A stretch of DNA of 64,000 bases, taken from Burkholderia dolosa (GTDB lineage: Bacteria; Pseudomonadota; Gammaproteobacteria; Burkholderiales; Burkholderiaceae). Where the stretch lies: the NCBI RefSeq assembly GCF_902499135.1, contig NZ_CABVPR010000001.1, positions 1-64,000 on the forward strand, read 5' to 3'. Under the pieces are notes generated by a model. The model ran no database searches, was not told where the DNA came from, and worked only from the letters and a program-made list of their open reading frames with translations. Made by a program: the position numbers and the translations under genes. Shown here one piece after another: positions 1-8,763 of this stretch. The first letter of the stretch is position 1; every line of letters starts with the position of its first letter.

Positions 1-145
1 AGCCGGCCTCGGCCGCCGCGCCGCGCGCTTCGGGCGGCAGCGCGCGCGCGGGCACCGCGCGCCAGAAGCCGCCGCGCGCGACGAGCAGCACGATCCAGAT
101 CAGCAGCGACAGACCGGACACCAGAAAAGCGATCGCCAGCATCAT
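1..145 (-). CDS. hpnB: Hopanoid-associated glycosyltransferase HpnB, N-terminal fragment
   Basis: Only the first ~48 codons lie in the window; the gene runs off the left edge. The visible N-terminus is one hydrophobic membrane segment followed by RGGFWRAVP, which resembles the start of HpnB-type glycosyltransferases. An AGGAGG-like site lies about 8 bases before the ATG at 145; a second ATG follows directly at 142. It diverges from ispH-hpnH, which fits a hopanoid cluster and supports the call. The catalytic domain is outside the window, so the identity rests on the N-terminus plus neighbours. Confidence 0.6.
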   Translation of the reverse strand, partial: MMLAIAFLVSGLSLLIWIVLLVARGGFWRAVPARALPPEARGAAAEAG

Positions 146-568
146 CGGCGCGCCTCCTGCGGGCGCGCGGCGCGCGCGATCCGCATGCGCGGAGCGTCCG
201 GACTTTCAATCGGGGTCTGAATAAAAAGCCCGGAAACCGCGCGGGCAGCAGGGCAATACGCGTAAGAATCGACGATCATCGAATGGCCTTGAAATGAGCG
301 CGACGCCAGGCAGCGACAGGCGCCGCCCGCGAAACCGCGCAGTTTACCGGGTTCCGCGCGCGCCGGCGCCGACGGGCCGTCCCGCGATTGCAACAGGCCG
401 GAAACGGCACCAGAGCACGGACCGCGCGATAGGGTTAAAATGCGCGATTAATTCGGGGTTCCGGGGCTTGGCCGGCCGGTACGTTCCTGCCTTCAAAACA
501 TCAAGCCGGGGCGAGCGAGCAGTGCCAGCTCCTCGACCCCGGCATCTGTCGTCGGAGTTCGCTCACTT
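146..568. other. Divergent intergenic region hpnB / ispH
   Basis: 423 bases between the divergent hpnB and ispH starts. It must carry both promoters. A relatively AT-rich patch (about 430-455) could hold a promoter, but I see no clear palindrome, RNA gene or convincing small ORF. A GGAG at 554-557 serves ispH. Confidence 0.5.
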
Positions 569-1510
569 ATGCGAGTCATCCTTGCCCAGCCCCGCGGCTT
601 TTGTGCGGGGGTTGTCCGCGCGATCGAAATCGTCGATCGCGCGCTGCAACAGCACGGCGCGCCGGTCTATGTGCGTCACGAGATCGTGCATAACCGGCAC
701 GTCGTCGAAAATCTGCGAAATAAAGGGGCACGGTTCGTTGAGGAACTCGACGAGGTGCCGCACGGCGCTGTCGCGATCTTCAGCGCGCACGGTGTCGCGC
801 AGACGGTCGAGCGCGACGCGCAAACGCGCGGGCTCGACGTGCTCGACGCGACCTGCCCGCTCGTCACGAAGGTGCACGTGCAGGGGCGCCAGTACGTCGC
901 GGCGGGTCGCCGGCTGATCCTGATCGGTCATGCGGGCCACCCGGAAGTCGAGGGCACGATCGGCCAGATTCCGGCCGAGGTGATCCTCGTGCAGAGCGAA
1001 GCCGAAGTCGATACGCTGACGCTGCCCGTCGACACGCCGGTCGCGTACGTCACGCAGACGACGCTGTCAGTCGACGACACGCGCGGCATCATCGAGGCGC
1101 TGCAGCGCCGGTTCACCGACATCGTCGGCCCGGACACGCGCGACATCTGCTACGCGACGCAGAACCGCCAGGCGGCCGTGCGCGAGCTGAGTGCTCAGGT
1201 CGACGTGCTGCTCGTGGTCGGCGCGACGAACAGCTCGAACTCGAACCGGCTGCGCGAGATCGGCACCGAAAGCGGCGTGCCGAGCTATCTCGTCGCCGAC
1301 GGCTCGGAAGTGAAGGCCGAATGGTTCGCGGGCGTGCAGACGGTCGGCCTGACCGCCGGCGCGTCGGCACCGGAAGAAATGGTCGAGGATGTAATCGGCG
1401 CGCTTCGTGCGCTGGGGCCCGTCGAGGTCACGACGATGGCGGGCCGTGAAGAAAAAGTCGAATTCAAGTTGCCGGCGAAGCTTACGCAAGCTGTCGCCCG
1501 CGAAGTTTAA
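569..1510 (+). CDS. ispH: 4-hydroxy-3-methylbut-2-enyl diphosphate reductase (IspH/LytB)
   Basis: Last enzyme of the MEP isoprenoid pathway: reduces HMBPP to IPP and DMAPP with a [4Fe-4S] cluster in the cytoplasm. The 313-residue length is normal. The three cluster cysteines are at 12 (RGFCAG), 96 (DATCPLV) and 194 (CYATQNRQ). Substrate-binding His41, His74, His124 and Glu126 are all in place. The start is fixed by the family N-terminus [12 protein letters not shown]. hpnH begins 12 bases after the stop, so the two are co-transcribed. This copy probably serves the hopanoid branch, and a housekeeping ispH likely exists elsewhere (inference from location). Confidence 0.95.
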   Translation: MRVILAQPRGFCAGVVRAIEIVDRALQQHGAPVYVRHEIVHNRHVVENLRNKGARFVEELDEVPHGAVAIFSAHGVAQTVERDAQTRGLDVLDATCPLVTKVHVQGRQYVAAGRRLILIGHAGHPEVEGTIGQIPAEVILVQSEAEVDTLTLPVDTPVAYVTQTTLSVDDTRGIIEALQRRFTDIVGPDTRDICYATQNRQAAVRELSAQVDVLLVVGATNSSNSNRLREIGTESGVPSYLVADGSEVKAEWFAGVQTVGLTAGASAPEEMVEDVIGALRALGPVEVTTMAGREEKVEFKLPAKLTQAVAREV

Positions 1511-1522
1511 GGAGGACAACTC

Positions 1523-2683
1523 TTGTCTATTCCGCTGCTCCAGCAAGTCCGTGTCGGCGCCTACATCATGCGCCAGCACCTGTCCGGCAACAAACGCTAT
1601 CCGCTCGCGCTGATGCTCGAGCCGCTGTTCCGCTGCAACCTCGCGTGCAACGGCTGCGGCAAGATCGATTATCCGGACCCGATCCTGAACCAGCGCCTGT
1701 CCGTCGAGGAATGCCTGGAAGCCGTCGACGAATGCGGCGCACCGGTCGTGTCGATCGCCGGCGGCGAGCCGCTGCTCCACAAGGAGATGCCGGAAATCGT
1801 CAAGGGCATCATGAAGCGCAAGAAGTTCGTGTACCTGTGCACGAACGCGCTGCTGATGGAAAAGAAGATGGACGACTACCAGCCGAGCCCGTATTTCGTC
1901 TGGTCGGTCCACCTCGACGGCGACAAGGAGATGCACGACCATTCCGTGTCGCAGGAAGGCGTGTACGACAAGGCCGTCGCGGCGATCAAGGAAGCGAAGC
2001 GCCGCGGCTTCCGCGTGAACATCAACTGCACGCTGTTCAACGATGCGATTCCGGAACGCGTCGCGAAGTTCTTCGATACGCTGAAGCCGATCGGCGTCGA
2101 CGGCATCACGGTGTCGCCGGGCTACGCGTACGAGCGCGCGCCGGACCAGCAGCACTTCCTGAACCGCGACAAGACGAAGAACCTGTTCCGCGAGATCCTG
2201 AAGCGCGGCGAAGGCGGCAAGCGCTGGTCGTTCAGCCAGTCGTCGCTGTTCCTCGACTTCCTGGCCGGCAACCAGACGTACAAGTGCACGCCGTGGGGCA
2301 ACCCGGCACGCACGGTGTTCGGCTGGCAGAAGCCGTGCTATCTGGTCGGCGAAGGTTACGTGAAGACCTTCAAGGAACTGATGGAAACGACCGAGTGGGA
2401 CAACTACGGCGTCGGCAACTACGAGAAGTGCGCGGACTGCATGGTCCACTGCGGCTTCGAGGCGACCGCCGTGATGGACACGATCTCGCATCCGCTGAAG
2501 GCGCTGCGCGTGAGCCGCAAGGGCATCCGGACCGACGGTCCGTTCGCGCCGGACATCTCGATCGCGAAGCAGCGTCCGGCCGAATACGTGTTCTCGCGTC
2601 ACGTCGAGATCAAGCTCGAGGAAATCCAGCGCGCCGGCAAGGGCAAGCTGCAGAAGCCGGCGAAGCCCGCCACGGCCGCCTGA
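1523..2683 (+). CDS. hpnH: Hopanoid biosynthesis radical SAM protein HpnH
   Basis: HpnH joins adenosine to diploptene/hopene, the first side-chain step of extended (C35) hopanoids. The 386-residue protein carries the radical-SAM CxxxCxxC motif at Cys38/Cys42/Cys45 (RCNLACNGC), followed by an IAGGEPLLH glycine-rich SAM motif. A C-terminal cysteine group (CADCMVHCGF) is typical of the family. The start codon is TTG at 1523, chosen because a GGAGGA site at 1511-1516 immediately follows the ispH stop at suitable spacing. It is the second gene of the ispH-hpnH operon and is followed by a strong terminator. Confidence 0.93.
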   Translation: MSIPLLQQVRVGAYIMRQHLSGNKRYPLALMLEPLFRCNLACNGCGKIDYPDPILNQRLSVEECLEAVDECGAPVVSIAGGEPLLHKEMPEIVKGIMKRKKFVYLCTNALLMEKKMDDYQPSPYFVWSVHLDGDKEMHDHSVSQEGVYDKAVAAIKEAKRRGFRVNINCTLFNDAIPERVAKFFDTLKPIGVDGITVSPGYAYERAPDQQHFLNRDKTKNLFREILKRGEGGKRWSFSQSSLFLDFLAGNQTYKCTPWGNPARTVFGWQKPCYLVGEGYVKTFKELMETTEWDNYGVGNYEKCADCMVHCGFEATAVMDTISHPLKALRVSRKGIRTDGPFAPDISIAKQRPAEYVFSRHVEIKLEEIQRAGKGKLQKPAKPATAA

Positions 2684-3043
2684 GCATTCCGCACCGAACG
2701 GCGGCCGCGCGCCGCCGGCGGCAAGCGCGAACGAACGAAGCGCCACGGAGTCCGCTCCGTGGCGCTTTCTTTTTGGCAAGCGTCGAGCGGTGCACTCGCC
2801 GATTGCCGCGTGCGGTTCGGGGAGCGGCGCAATCGGAACGCGCCGCGCGTGTGCGGGCGCGCTCGCGTTGCGATCCGGCGTCGCACCGGCTACGCGTGTC
2901 GCATCGCACGGCTTTGCTGACGTCCGACAAGCGGCCGCTGCGAATCGCCGCCGCGCGACGCGACGTGTCCGACCACCGCGCGCGATAATCACGCATCGAC
3001 CGCATCGCACGCGAACGCGCACGCCTTCTCACCGAGCCCTCCC
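2684..3043. other. Intergenic region after hpnH
   Basis: 360 bases with the hpnH terminator in the first part. Beyond it is GC-rich sequence without a convincing ORF or palindrome; the promoter of the gene at 3044 should lie near its right end. Confidence 0.5.
2739..2775 (+). terminator. Rho-independent terminator after hpnH
   Basis: Perfect 12-bp stem AGCGCCACGGAG / CTCCGTGGCGCT (2739-2750 and 2755-2766) with a TCCG tetraloop, followed by the T-rich run TTCTTTTT. It lies 56 bases after the hpnH stop. The rest of the 2684-3043 gap shows no further gene. Confidence 0.9.
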
Positions 3044-3397
3044 ATGCCTAACCTCGATACCGCTGCCATCGCCAGCTGGCACGCCCACGTGTACTTCGAC
3101 GCCGCCAGCCGCGACAGGGCGTGGGCGTTCCGCGAAACCGTCGACACGCGCTTCGGCACGATCGTCGAACTCGGCCGCTTTCACGAGCGCCTGGTCGGCC
3201 CGCATCCGGCGTGGTCGTATCAGATCGCGTTCGGCGCTGCGCGCTTCGACGAAGTCGTGCCGTGGCTCGTGCTGAATCACGGCGCGCTCGACATCTTCCT
3301 GCATCCGAATACCGGCGACGACCTGCGCGATCATCGCGATTCGGCGGTGTGGATCGGCAAGTCGTACACGCTGAACCTCGACGCGCTGGCCGGATAA
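3044..3397 (+). CDS. DOPA 4,5-dioxygenase family protein
   Basis: A 117-residue single-domain protein matching the DOPA 4,5-dioxygenase-like family over its full length. It has WHAHVYF near the N-terminus, a GRFHERLVGPHPAWSYQIAF block, and the strongly conserved VPWLVLNHGALDIFLHPNTGDDLRDH segment (written here as a description of residues ~76-101). The histidines in these three blocks are the likely metal ligands. Plant and fungal relatives cleave L-DOPA extradiol-wise; the bacterial substrate is generally unknown, so only the family is assigned. It stands alone, about 100 bases before an NTF2-like gene. Confidence 0.8.
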   Translation: MPNLDTAAIASWHAHVYFDAASRDRAWAFRETVDTRFGTIVELGRFHERLVGPHPAWSYQIAFGAARFDEVVPWLVLNHGALDIFLHPNTGDDLRDHRDSAVWIGKSYTLNLDALAG

Positions 3398-3498
3398 TCG
3401 CGCCGCCGGCCACATCGACGTTTCGGGCGGCGCTGAAACGTCTGCCGGCGCGCCGTCGATACAGTGGGCTCCGTCCTCCCTGCCGACCGGAACCCGCC

Positions 3499-3924
3499 AT
3501 GACGCATGCCGATGCCCGACACATCCACGAAAGCTGGCACGCCGCGGTCGTCTCCCGCGACCTCGACGCGCTGATGTCGCTCTACGCGGACGACGCGGTG
3601 CTCGAAACGCCGCTCGTCGTCGTCGCGTTGCCGGACCACGGCAGCGGCGTGCTGCACGGCAAGGCCGCGATCCGCGCATTCTTTGCGGCCGGCTTGCGCA
3701 ACCCGCAGAACCGGCTCGGACGCTGGTACAGGACGGCGCTGTTCTTCTCGAACGGCCGGCAGCTCGTGTGGGAATATCCGCGCGCGACGCCCGACGGCGA
3801 TCAGGTCGATCTGGTCGAGGTGATGGATCTGCGCGACGGGCTGATTGCGCACCATCGCGTGTACTGGGGATGGGTCGGCTTCAACGCGCTGCGTAGCGCC
3901 GCGCCGGCAGCGGGCCGCGCATGA
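3499..3924 (+). CDS. SnoaL/NTF2-like superfamily protein
   Basis: A 141-residue protein with the small cone-shaped NTF2-like fold signature. It opens with HIHESWHAAVVSRDLDALMSLY, continues with ADDAVLETPL and a GKAAIRAFF helix, and ends in the paired strands of VEVMDLRDGLIAHHRVYWGW. Such proteins act as small isomerases, hydrolases or ligand-binding domains; no specific activity can be read off. The ATG at 3499 was chosen because the family alignment starts there. It is convergent with the hemolysin III-type gene, 54 bases away. Confidence 0.75.
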   Translation: MTHADARHIHESWHAAVVSRDLDALMSLYADDAVLETPLVVVALPDHGSGVLHGKAAIRAFFAAGLRNPQNRLGRWYRTALFFSNGRQLVWEYPRATPDGDQVDLVEVMDLRDGLIAHHRVYWGWVGFNALRSAAPAAGRA

Positions 3925-3978
3925 CCGGCACTCGTGCGGCCAATGCCGCCGCGCTCGCTGGACGCCACGGCGCGTACA

Positions 3979-4599
3979 TCACGCGACGTACACCGCGACG
4001 CTGACGAACTGGCACAGGCTGCCGGCCAGCACGAACAGGTGCCAGATGCCGTGCCCGTGGCGAATGCGTTCGTCGTTGATGAAGAAGTAGATGCCCGCGC
4101 TGTAGATCACGCCGCCGGCGACGAGCCATGCGGTGCCGATCGGCGGCAGCGCATGGACCAGCGGACCAATCGCGACGAGCGCGAGCCAGCCCATCAGCAC
4201 GTACAACACCATCGACACGATTCGCGTGCGCCGCCCGAGCGTGAGCTCCTGCACGATGCCGAACACCGCGAGGCCCCAGCTCACGCCGAACAGCGACCAG
4301 CCCCACGGCCCGCGCAACGTAACGAGCGTGAACGGCGTATAGCTGCCGGCGATCAGCAGATAAATCGCCGAATGGTCGCACTTCTGCAGGATCGCCTTCA
4401 CGCGCGGGTTGCGGACGCTGTGATACAGCGTCGAGATCGCGTACAGCACGCACAGCATCGCGCCGTATACGCTGAAGCTCACGACCTTGTACGCGTCGCC
4501 CTTCAGCGCGCCCATCGTGACGAGCGTCACGAGGCCGGCCACCGAGAGCACTGCGCCGACGAGATGGCTGATGCTGTTGAAACGCTCACCGGCATGCAC
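3979..4599 (-). CDS. Hemolysin III / TrhA (PAQR) family membrane protein
   Basis: A 206-residue integral membrane protein with about seven hydrophobic segments. It shows the PAQR/hemolysin III hallmarks: an N-terminal ERFNSISHLVGA motif, STLYHS in the second helix region, KCDHSAIYLLIAGSYTPF in the middle and a C-terminal HGHGIWHLFVLAGS. The conserved Ser, Asp and His residues in these motifs form the zinc/hydrolase-like site of the superfamily. Bacterial members were named for haemolysis when overexpressed; some affect membrane-energised stress or lipid homeostasis. Transcribed away from the cstA-ybdD terminator, probably monocistronic. Confidence 0.88.
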   Translation of the reverse strand: MHAGERFNSISHLVGAVLSVAGLVTLVTMGALKGDAYKVVSFSVYGAMLCVLYAISTLYHSVRNPRVKAILQKCDHSAIYLLIAGSYTPFTLVTLRGPWGWSLFGVSWGLAVFGIVQELTLGRRTRIVSMVLYVLMGWLALVAIGPLVHALPPIGTAWLVAGGVIYSAGIYFFINDERIRHGHGIWHLFVLAGSLCQFVSVAVYVA

Positions 4600-4715
4600 G
4601 ACGGATTCTCCTGCGCGGGTTCATCGAAAAAACGAGCCCTATGATACCGGCGGCCGCACGTCGGCGGGCTGCGCGCGCCGGCAAGCGCGGCAGCGCGCCG
4701 CACCGCACCGTACGC

Positions 4716-4752
4716 ACAAAGAAAAAGCGCCGCGGCATCCGCCGCGGCGCTT
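4716..4752 (-). terminator. Terminator after ybdD (minus strand)
   Basis: Inverted repeat AAGCGCCGCGG / CCGCGGCGCTT around a 6-base loop. Read on the minus strand it is followed by a T-rich run (GCGCTTTTTCTTT). It sits 35 bases after the ybdD stop at 4787 and separates cstA-ybdD from the hemolysin III-type gene. Confidence 0.85.
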
Positions 4753-4786
4753 CCCTTTCGTCACCGGACCGTTTCGACGATCCGGT

Positions 4787-4993
4787 TCAGCAACACTTCC
4801 CGGCGCCGGACCCGTACCGCGCATTCTGGCGTTCGCGGAAGAATTCCTCGTACGTCATCGGTTCGCGGTCCGGATGCGTGTCGCGCATGTGCGCGACGTA
4901 CGTGTCGTAGTCGGGCAGGCCGACCATCAGCCGCAACGCCTGCCCGAGGTAACGCCCCGCACTGCGAAGGTCGCTGCCGAGATCGCTGAACAT
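4787..4993 (-). CDS. YbdD/YjiX family small protein, CstA partner
   Basis: A 68-residue protein of the YbdD/YjiX (DUF466) family, with the family core [37 protein letters not shown] and a Cys-Cys end. Genes of this family almost always follow cstA/btsT-type transporters and the products are small accessory proteins of pyruvate/peptide uptake. Here it starts 13 bases after the cstA stop on the same strand, so it is co-translated with the transporter. A strong terminator follows. Confidence 0.9.
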   Translation of the reverse strand: MFSDLGSDLRSAGRYLGQALRLMVGLPDYDTYVAHMRDTHPDREPMTYEEFFRERQNARYGSGAGKCC

Positions 4994-5006
4994 CGCGGCC
5001 TCCGCG

Positions 5007-7085
5007 TCAACGTCCGCTGCCGAGCGCCTGCGCGGCCGGCATCGCCTCGTAGGGCGTCTCGCGCACGGTCGGCTTCGCTTCGCGGCGCGCGCGCAGCACG
5101 GCGATCAGCCCGTACACCGCGATGCTGACCACGACGAGGATGAACAGCCCGGCCAGCGCCGCGTCGATGTAGTCGTTGAAGATGATCCGCTTCATCTGCG
5201 CGATCGACTTCGCCGGCGCGAGCACCTTGCCTTCGTCCACCGCGGCCTGCAGCTTCGCGGCGTGCGCGAGGAAGCTCACCTTCGGGTTCGAATCGAACAC
5301 CTTCTGCCAGCCGGCGGTCAGCGTGCAGATCAGCAGCCACGCGGTCGGCACGATCGTTACCCACGCATAGCGCTCGCGCTTCATCTTGAACAGCACGACG
5401 GTGCCGAGCACCAGCGCGATCGCGGCGAGCATCTGGTTCGAGATGCCGAACAGCGGCCACAACGTGTTGATGCCGCCGAGCGGATCGACCACGCCCTGAT
5501 ACAGGAAGTAGCCCCACGCGGCCACGCACAGCGCGGTCGCGATCAGGTTCGCGGGCAGCGACTCGGTGCGCTTGAGCGCCGGGTGGAACGTGCCGAGCAG
5601 ATCCTGCAGCATGAAGCGGCCTGCGCGCGTGCCGGCGTCGACCGCCGTCAGGATGAACAGCGCCTCGAACAGGATCGCGAAGTGATACCAGAACGCCATC
5701 ATCGCTTCGCCGCCGATCACCTGATGCAGGATGTGCGCCATGCCGACCGCCAGCGTCGGCGCGCCGCCCGCGCGCGCGATGATCGTCGTCTCGCCGACCG
5801 CCTTCGCGGTTTGCGTCAGCATGTCGGGCGTCAGCACGAAGCCCCATTGCGTGACCGTGTTCGCGACGGCTTCCGGCGTCGAGCCGAGCACCGCGGCCGG
5901 CGCGTTCATCGCGAAGTAGATGCCCGGCTCGATTACGCACGCGGCCACCAGCGCCATGATCGCGACGAACGATTCCATCAGCATCGCGCCGTAGCCGATG
6001 AAGCGCGCGTTGGTTTCGTTGTCGATCAGCTTCGGCGTCGTGCCCGACGAGATCAGCGCGTGAAAGCCCGACACCGCGCCGCACGCGATCGTGATGAACA
6101 GGAACGGGAACAGGTTGCCGGACCACACCGGGCCGCTGCCGTCGACGAACTTCGTCAGCGCGGGCATCTTCAGCTCGGGCGCGACGATCAGGATGCCGAT
6201 CGCGAGACCGACGATCGTGCCGATCTTCAGGAACGTCGACAGGTAGTCGCGCGGCGCGAGCAGCAGCCATACCGGCAGCACCGAAGCGACGAAGCCGTAG
6301 CCGATCAGGATCCACGTGAGCTGCGTGCCGCTGAACGTGAACCACGCGGCGAGCGTCGGCGAATCGTGCACGGTCTGGCCGAACGCGATCGACGCCATCA
6401 GCAGCACGAAGCCGATGATCGACACTTCGCCGATCCGGCCCGGCCGGATGAAGCGCGTATAGACGCCCATGAACAACGCGATCGGAATCGTCGCGGCGAC
6501 GGTGAACGTGCCCCACGGCGAATTGGTCAGCGCCTTCACGACGATCAGCGCGAGCACCGCGAGGATGATCACCATGATCAGGAACGCGCCGAACAGCGCG
6601 ATCACGCCGGGCACCGTGCCGAGCTCCATCTTCACGAGGTCGCCGAGCGAGCGGCCGTCGCGGCGCGTCGAGATGAACAGCACGATGAAGTCCTGCACCG
6701 CGCCGGCGAACACGACGCCGGCCAGGATCCACAGCATGCCGGGCGTGTAGCCCATCTGCGCGGCGAGCACCGGCCCGACGAGCGGCCCTGCGCCGGCGAT
6801 CGCGGCGAAGTGATGGCCGAACAGCACGTACTTGTTGGTCGGCACGTAGTCGAGGCCGTCGTTGTACTTGACCGCCGGCGTCATCCGCAGCCCGTCGAGC
6901 TGCATGACCTTGCTGGCGATGAAACGGCTGTAGAAGCGATACGCGATCAGATACACACAGACGGCGGCGATCACGATCCAGAGGGCGCTGACGCGCTCGC
7001 CGTGCGCGAGGGCGATCGTTCCGAACGCGAACGCGCCGAGCAGCGCGACCGCGATCCAGATCAGGGTGCTGGAAGCCCGATTCAT
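5007..7085 (-). CDS. cstA: CstA/BtsT-type carbon starvation protein, pyruvate transporter
   Basis: A 692-residue inner-membrane transporter of the CstA family, the usual full length. It has some 16-18 hydrophobic segments. Family motifs include [38 protein letters not shown] (residues ~55-92), [10 protein letters not shown], and the central [19 protein letters not shown]. coli relatives import pyruvate (BtsT, CstA) and CstA is also linked to peptide use in starvation. The start at 7085 is supported by AGGAGACG just upstream. It forms an operon with ybdD. The divergent neighbour is the ECF41 sigma factor, and a palindrome lies between the two. Confidence 0.93.
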   Translation of the reverse strand: MNRASSTLIWIAVALLGAFAFGTIALAHGERVSALWIVIAAVCVYLIAYRFYSRFIASKVMQLDGLRMTPAVKYNDGLDYVPTNKYVLFGHHFAAIAGAGPLVGPVLAAQMGYTPGMLWILAGVVFAGAVQDFIVLFISTRRDGRSLGDLVKMELGTVPGVIALFGAFLIMVIILAVLALIVVKALTNSPWGTFTVAATIPIALFMGVYTRFIRPGRIGEVSIIGFVLLMASIAFGQTVHDSPTLAAWFTFSGTQLTWILIGYGFVASVLPVWLLLAPRDYLSTFLKIGTIVGLAIGILIVAPELKMPALTKFVDGSGPVWSGNLFPFLFITIACGAVSGFHALISSGTTPKLIDNETNARFIGYGAMLMESFVAIMALVAACVIEPGIYFAMNAPAAVLGSTPEAVANTVTQWGFVLTPDMLTQTAKAVGETTIIARAGGAPTLAVGMAHILHQVIGGEAMMAFWYHFAILFEALFILTAVDAGTRAGRFMLQDLLGTFHPALKRTESLPANLIATALCVAAWGYFLYQGVVDPLGGINTLWPLFGISNQMLAAIALVLGTVVLFKMKRERYAWVTIVPTAWLLICTLTAGWQKVFDSNPKVSFLAHAAKLQAAVDEGKVLAPAKSIAQMKRIIFNDYIDAALAGLFILVVVSIAVYGLIAVLRARREAKPTVRETPYEAMPAAQALGSGR

Positions 7086-7420
7086 GGCGTCTCCTAGTCT
7101 CCTATTTGGTTTTCGATTGAGCGCGGCCGGTCGCCGTGCTCACGTGACGTCGATGCGTCGTGCCGCGGTCTCGTGGAAGCCGCGGCGGTGGGGCGTAGTA
7201 TTCCGCGCGAGCGGGGCCGCTTACAAGCGCACAACTACGTACGCCGGGCTACGTAGAATTACGTAGATCGCCGGGCGACGCGGGCGGAACCGCATCGGGT
7301 GTCGCACGAACGCCGGCCTGCTGCGCGCGCGCGTGCGGTTTTCAAAACGCTTCGCGCGCGTGGCAATATGCGGCAGCGGCCCGTGCCGCACGCCCGCCCC
7401 CGCCCGGAGAACCCGCGCCC
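7086..7420. other. Divergent intergenic region cstA / ECF41 sigma
   Basis: 335 bases holding the cstA promoter on one side and the sigma-factor promoter on the other. The notable element is a cluster of three TACGTA hexamers (7236-7265), treated separately. I do not see a copy of the ECF41 promoter in front of the sigma gene itself. Confidence 0.5.
7249..7266. promoter_or_regulatory. Palindrome CTACGTA-GAAT-TACGTAG, probable operator
   Basis: A perfect 7+7 inverted repeat with a 4-base spacer, preceded by another TACGTA at 7236-7241. It lies 164 bases upstream of cstA and 155 bases upstream of the sigma gene, so either could be the target. No cognate regulator can be named. Confidence 0.45.
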
Positions 7421-8305
7421 ATGACCGACGACGCGCAAACCTTCCACGCGCTGCGCCCGCGCCTGCAGAAGATCGCCTACCGGATGCTCGGCTCGGTCGC
7501 CGACGCCGAGGACATCGTGCAGGACGCGTGGCTGCGCTGGCACGAAGCCGCGCGCGACGGGATCGACAACGCGGAGGCGTGGCTCGTCGCGGTTACGACG
7601 CGGCTCTCGATCGACCGGCTGCGCACCGCGAAGATCCGGCGCGAACGCTATGCGGGCATCTGGCTGCCGGAGCCGGAGCTCGGCGAATCGCCGGCGACGC
7701 CCGAAGAGCTGACCGAGCGCGCGAGCGACGTGTCGGTCGCGTTCCTGCTGCTGCTCGAGCGCCTGACGCCCGAAGCGCGCGCGGCGTTCCTGCTGCGCGA
7801 GGTGTTCGACGCCGACTACGACGAGATCGCGAGCGCGATCGGCAAATCCGAAGCCGCGTGCCGGCAGCTCGTCAGCCGCGCGAAGGCGCAGCTGCGCGAC
7901 GACGGGCGGCCGCACCGCGCGGTGCCGCACGAAACGCATCGCCGGCTGCTGCAGACGTTCTCGCATGCGCTCGCGCGCGGCGACTTCCCGTCGATCCAGG
8001 CGCTGCTCGCCGAAGACGCGATGCTGATCGGCGACGGCGGCGGCAAGGTCCAGAGTTTTCCGAAGCCGATGGTCGGCGGCCGGCGCGTCGCGCAGCTGTT
8101 CTATGCCACTTGGCTGCGTTACGGCAGCCGTGTCGAGATGCGCGCCGTCATCCTGAACGGCGACTGGGCGATGCTGCGCTTCATCGACGGCGAGCTCGAA
8201 GCCGCGATGTCGTTCGAGACGGACGGCACGCGCATCGCCCGCGTTCTCGTGCAGCGCAATCCCGACAAGCTCGCGCGTATCGCGGCCGCGTGCGCCGCCG
8301 GCTGA
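7421..8305 (+). CDS. ECF41-family RNA polymerase sigma factor with SnoaL-like C-terminal domain
   Basis: A 294-residue sigma-70 family ECF factor. Residues ~8-75 are region 2 (AYRMLGSVADAEDIVQDAWLRW), ~105-160 region 4 (LTPEARAAFLLREVF, HTH), and ~170-294 a fused SnoaL-like domain. All three ECF41 signature motifs are visible: WLPEP at 81-85, DGGGK at 205-209 and NPDKL at 280-284. In this group there is no separate anti-sigma factor; the C-terminal domain modulates activity. The gene usually precedes a small oxidoreductase/AhpD-type target, which is absent here. Instead a perfect ECF41 promoter stands before the LysR gene 0.4 kb downstream. Confidence 0.93.
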   Translation: MTDDAQTFHALRPRLQKIAYRMLGSVADAEDIVQDAWLRWHEAARDGIDNAEAWLVAVTTRLSIDRLRTAKIRRERYAGIWLPEPELGESPATPEELTERASDVSVAFLLLLERLTPEARAAFLLREVFDADYDEIASAIGKSEAACRQLVSRAKAQLRDDGRPHRAVPHETHRRLLQTFSHALARGDFPSIQALLAEDAMLIGDGGGKVQSFPKPMVGGRRVAQLFYATWLRYGSRVEMRAVILNGDWAMLRFIDGELEAAMSFETDGTRIARVLVQRNPDKLARIAAACAAG

Positions 8306-8389
8306 TGCCGGTTCGCGACGATTGGTGCACCGCTCGCAACACGATGGGTCACTCCGCGCGTCTACCATGACCGACGTTGCACTTCTAAG

Positions 8390-8653
8390 ATGATTCCACG
8401 CGGCGTACTGCCGCTCACCGCCGCCGCAAAACGGCACGGCGCACAGGAATTCATCGACATGATCCGCATCCAGCATGCCACTGCGGCCGCACTCGCCGAC
8501 GCGAGCGTCGCGCCGAAACCGCGCCGGACGTTGCGCGAACGACCGGGCGATCTGCGCGCGGCCGGCCGCGACGCGACGCGCGCACGGCTCGCGGCGCTCA
8601 TCGCGCCGCCGTTGCAGCACAACGGCGTGCCGGTGCCGGCCCCGGAACGATGA
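8390..8653 (+). CDS. Possible small hypothetical protein
   Basis: An 87-codon open frame between the sigma gene and the LysR gene. Codon third positions are mostly G/C, as in neighbouring genes, which argues mildly for coding, and a short EFIDMIRIQHATAAALADA helix could be real. No Shine-Dalgarno site or family motif is evident. It occupies the place where ECF41 partners normally sit, so it might be a remnant; that is speculation. An antisense ORF of similar length makes the coding call uncertain. Confidence 0.3.
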   Translation: MIPRGVLPLTAAAKRHGAQEFIDMIRIQHATAAALADASVAPKPRRTLRERPGDLRAAGRDATRARLAALIAPPLQHNGVPVPAPER

Positions 8654-8701
8654 TCCGCCGGCACGCCGCTGCCTCTCTTCGTTGAAACGTGCGGCGGGCG
8701 G

Positions 8702-8728
8702 TGTCACAGGCGGCAGCGCTGAAACGTC
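8702..8728 (+). promoter_or_regulatory. ECF41-type promoter TGTCACA-N16-CGTC upstream of LysR gene
   Basis: TGTCACA at 8702-8708, exactly 16 bases, then CGTC at 8725-8728. This matches the published ECF41 promoter consensus (-35 TGTCACA, -10 CGTC). The -10 element lies 36 bases before the ATG at 8764, giving a short leader. The cognate sigma factor is encoded immediately upstream. Confidence 0.75.
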
Positions 8729-8763
8729 TAGTCGCACAGGGACACCACGACTCTCGCGCATCC

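Noticed and set aside
1067-3022. Long minus-strand open frame over ispH-hpnH
   Set aside because: Shadow of two well-identified genes with cluster cysteines in the plus frames; no ribosome site or motif.
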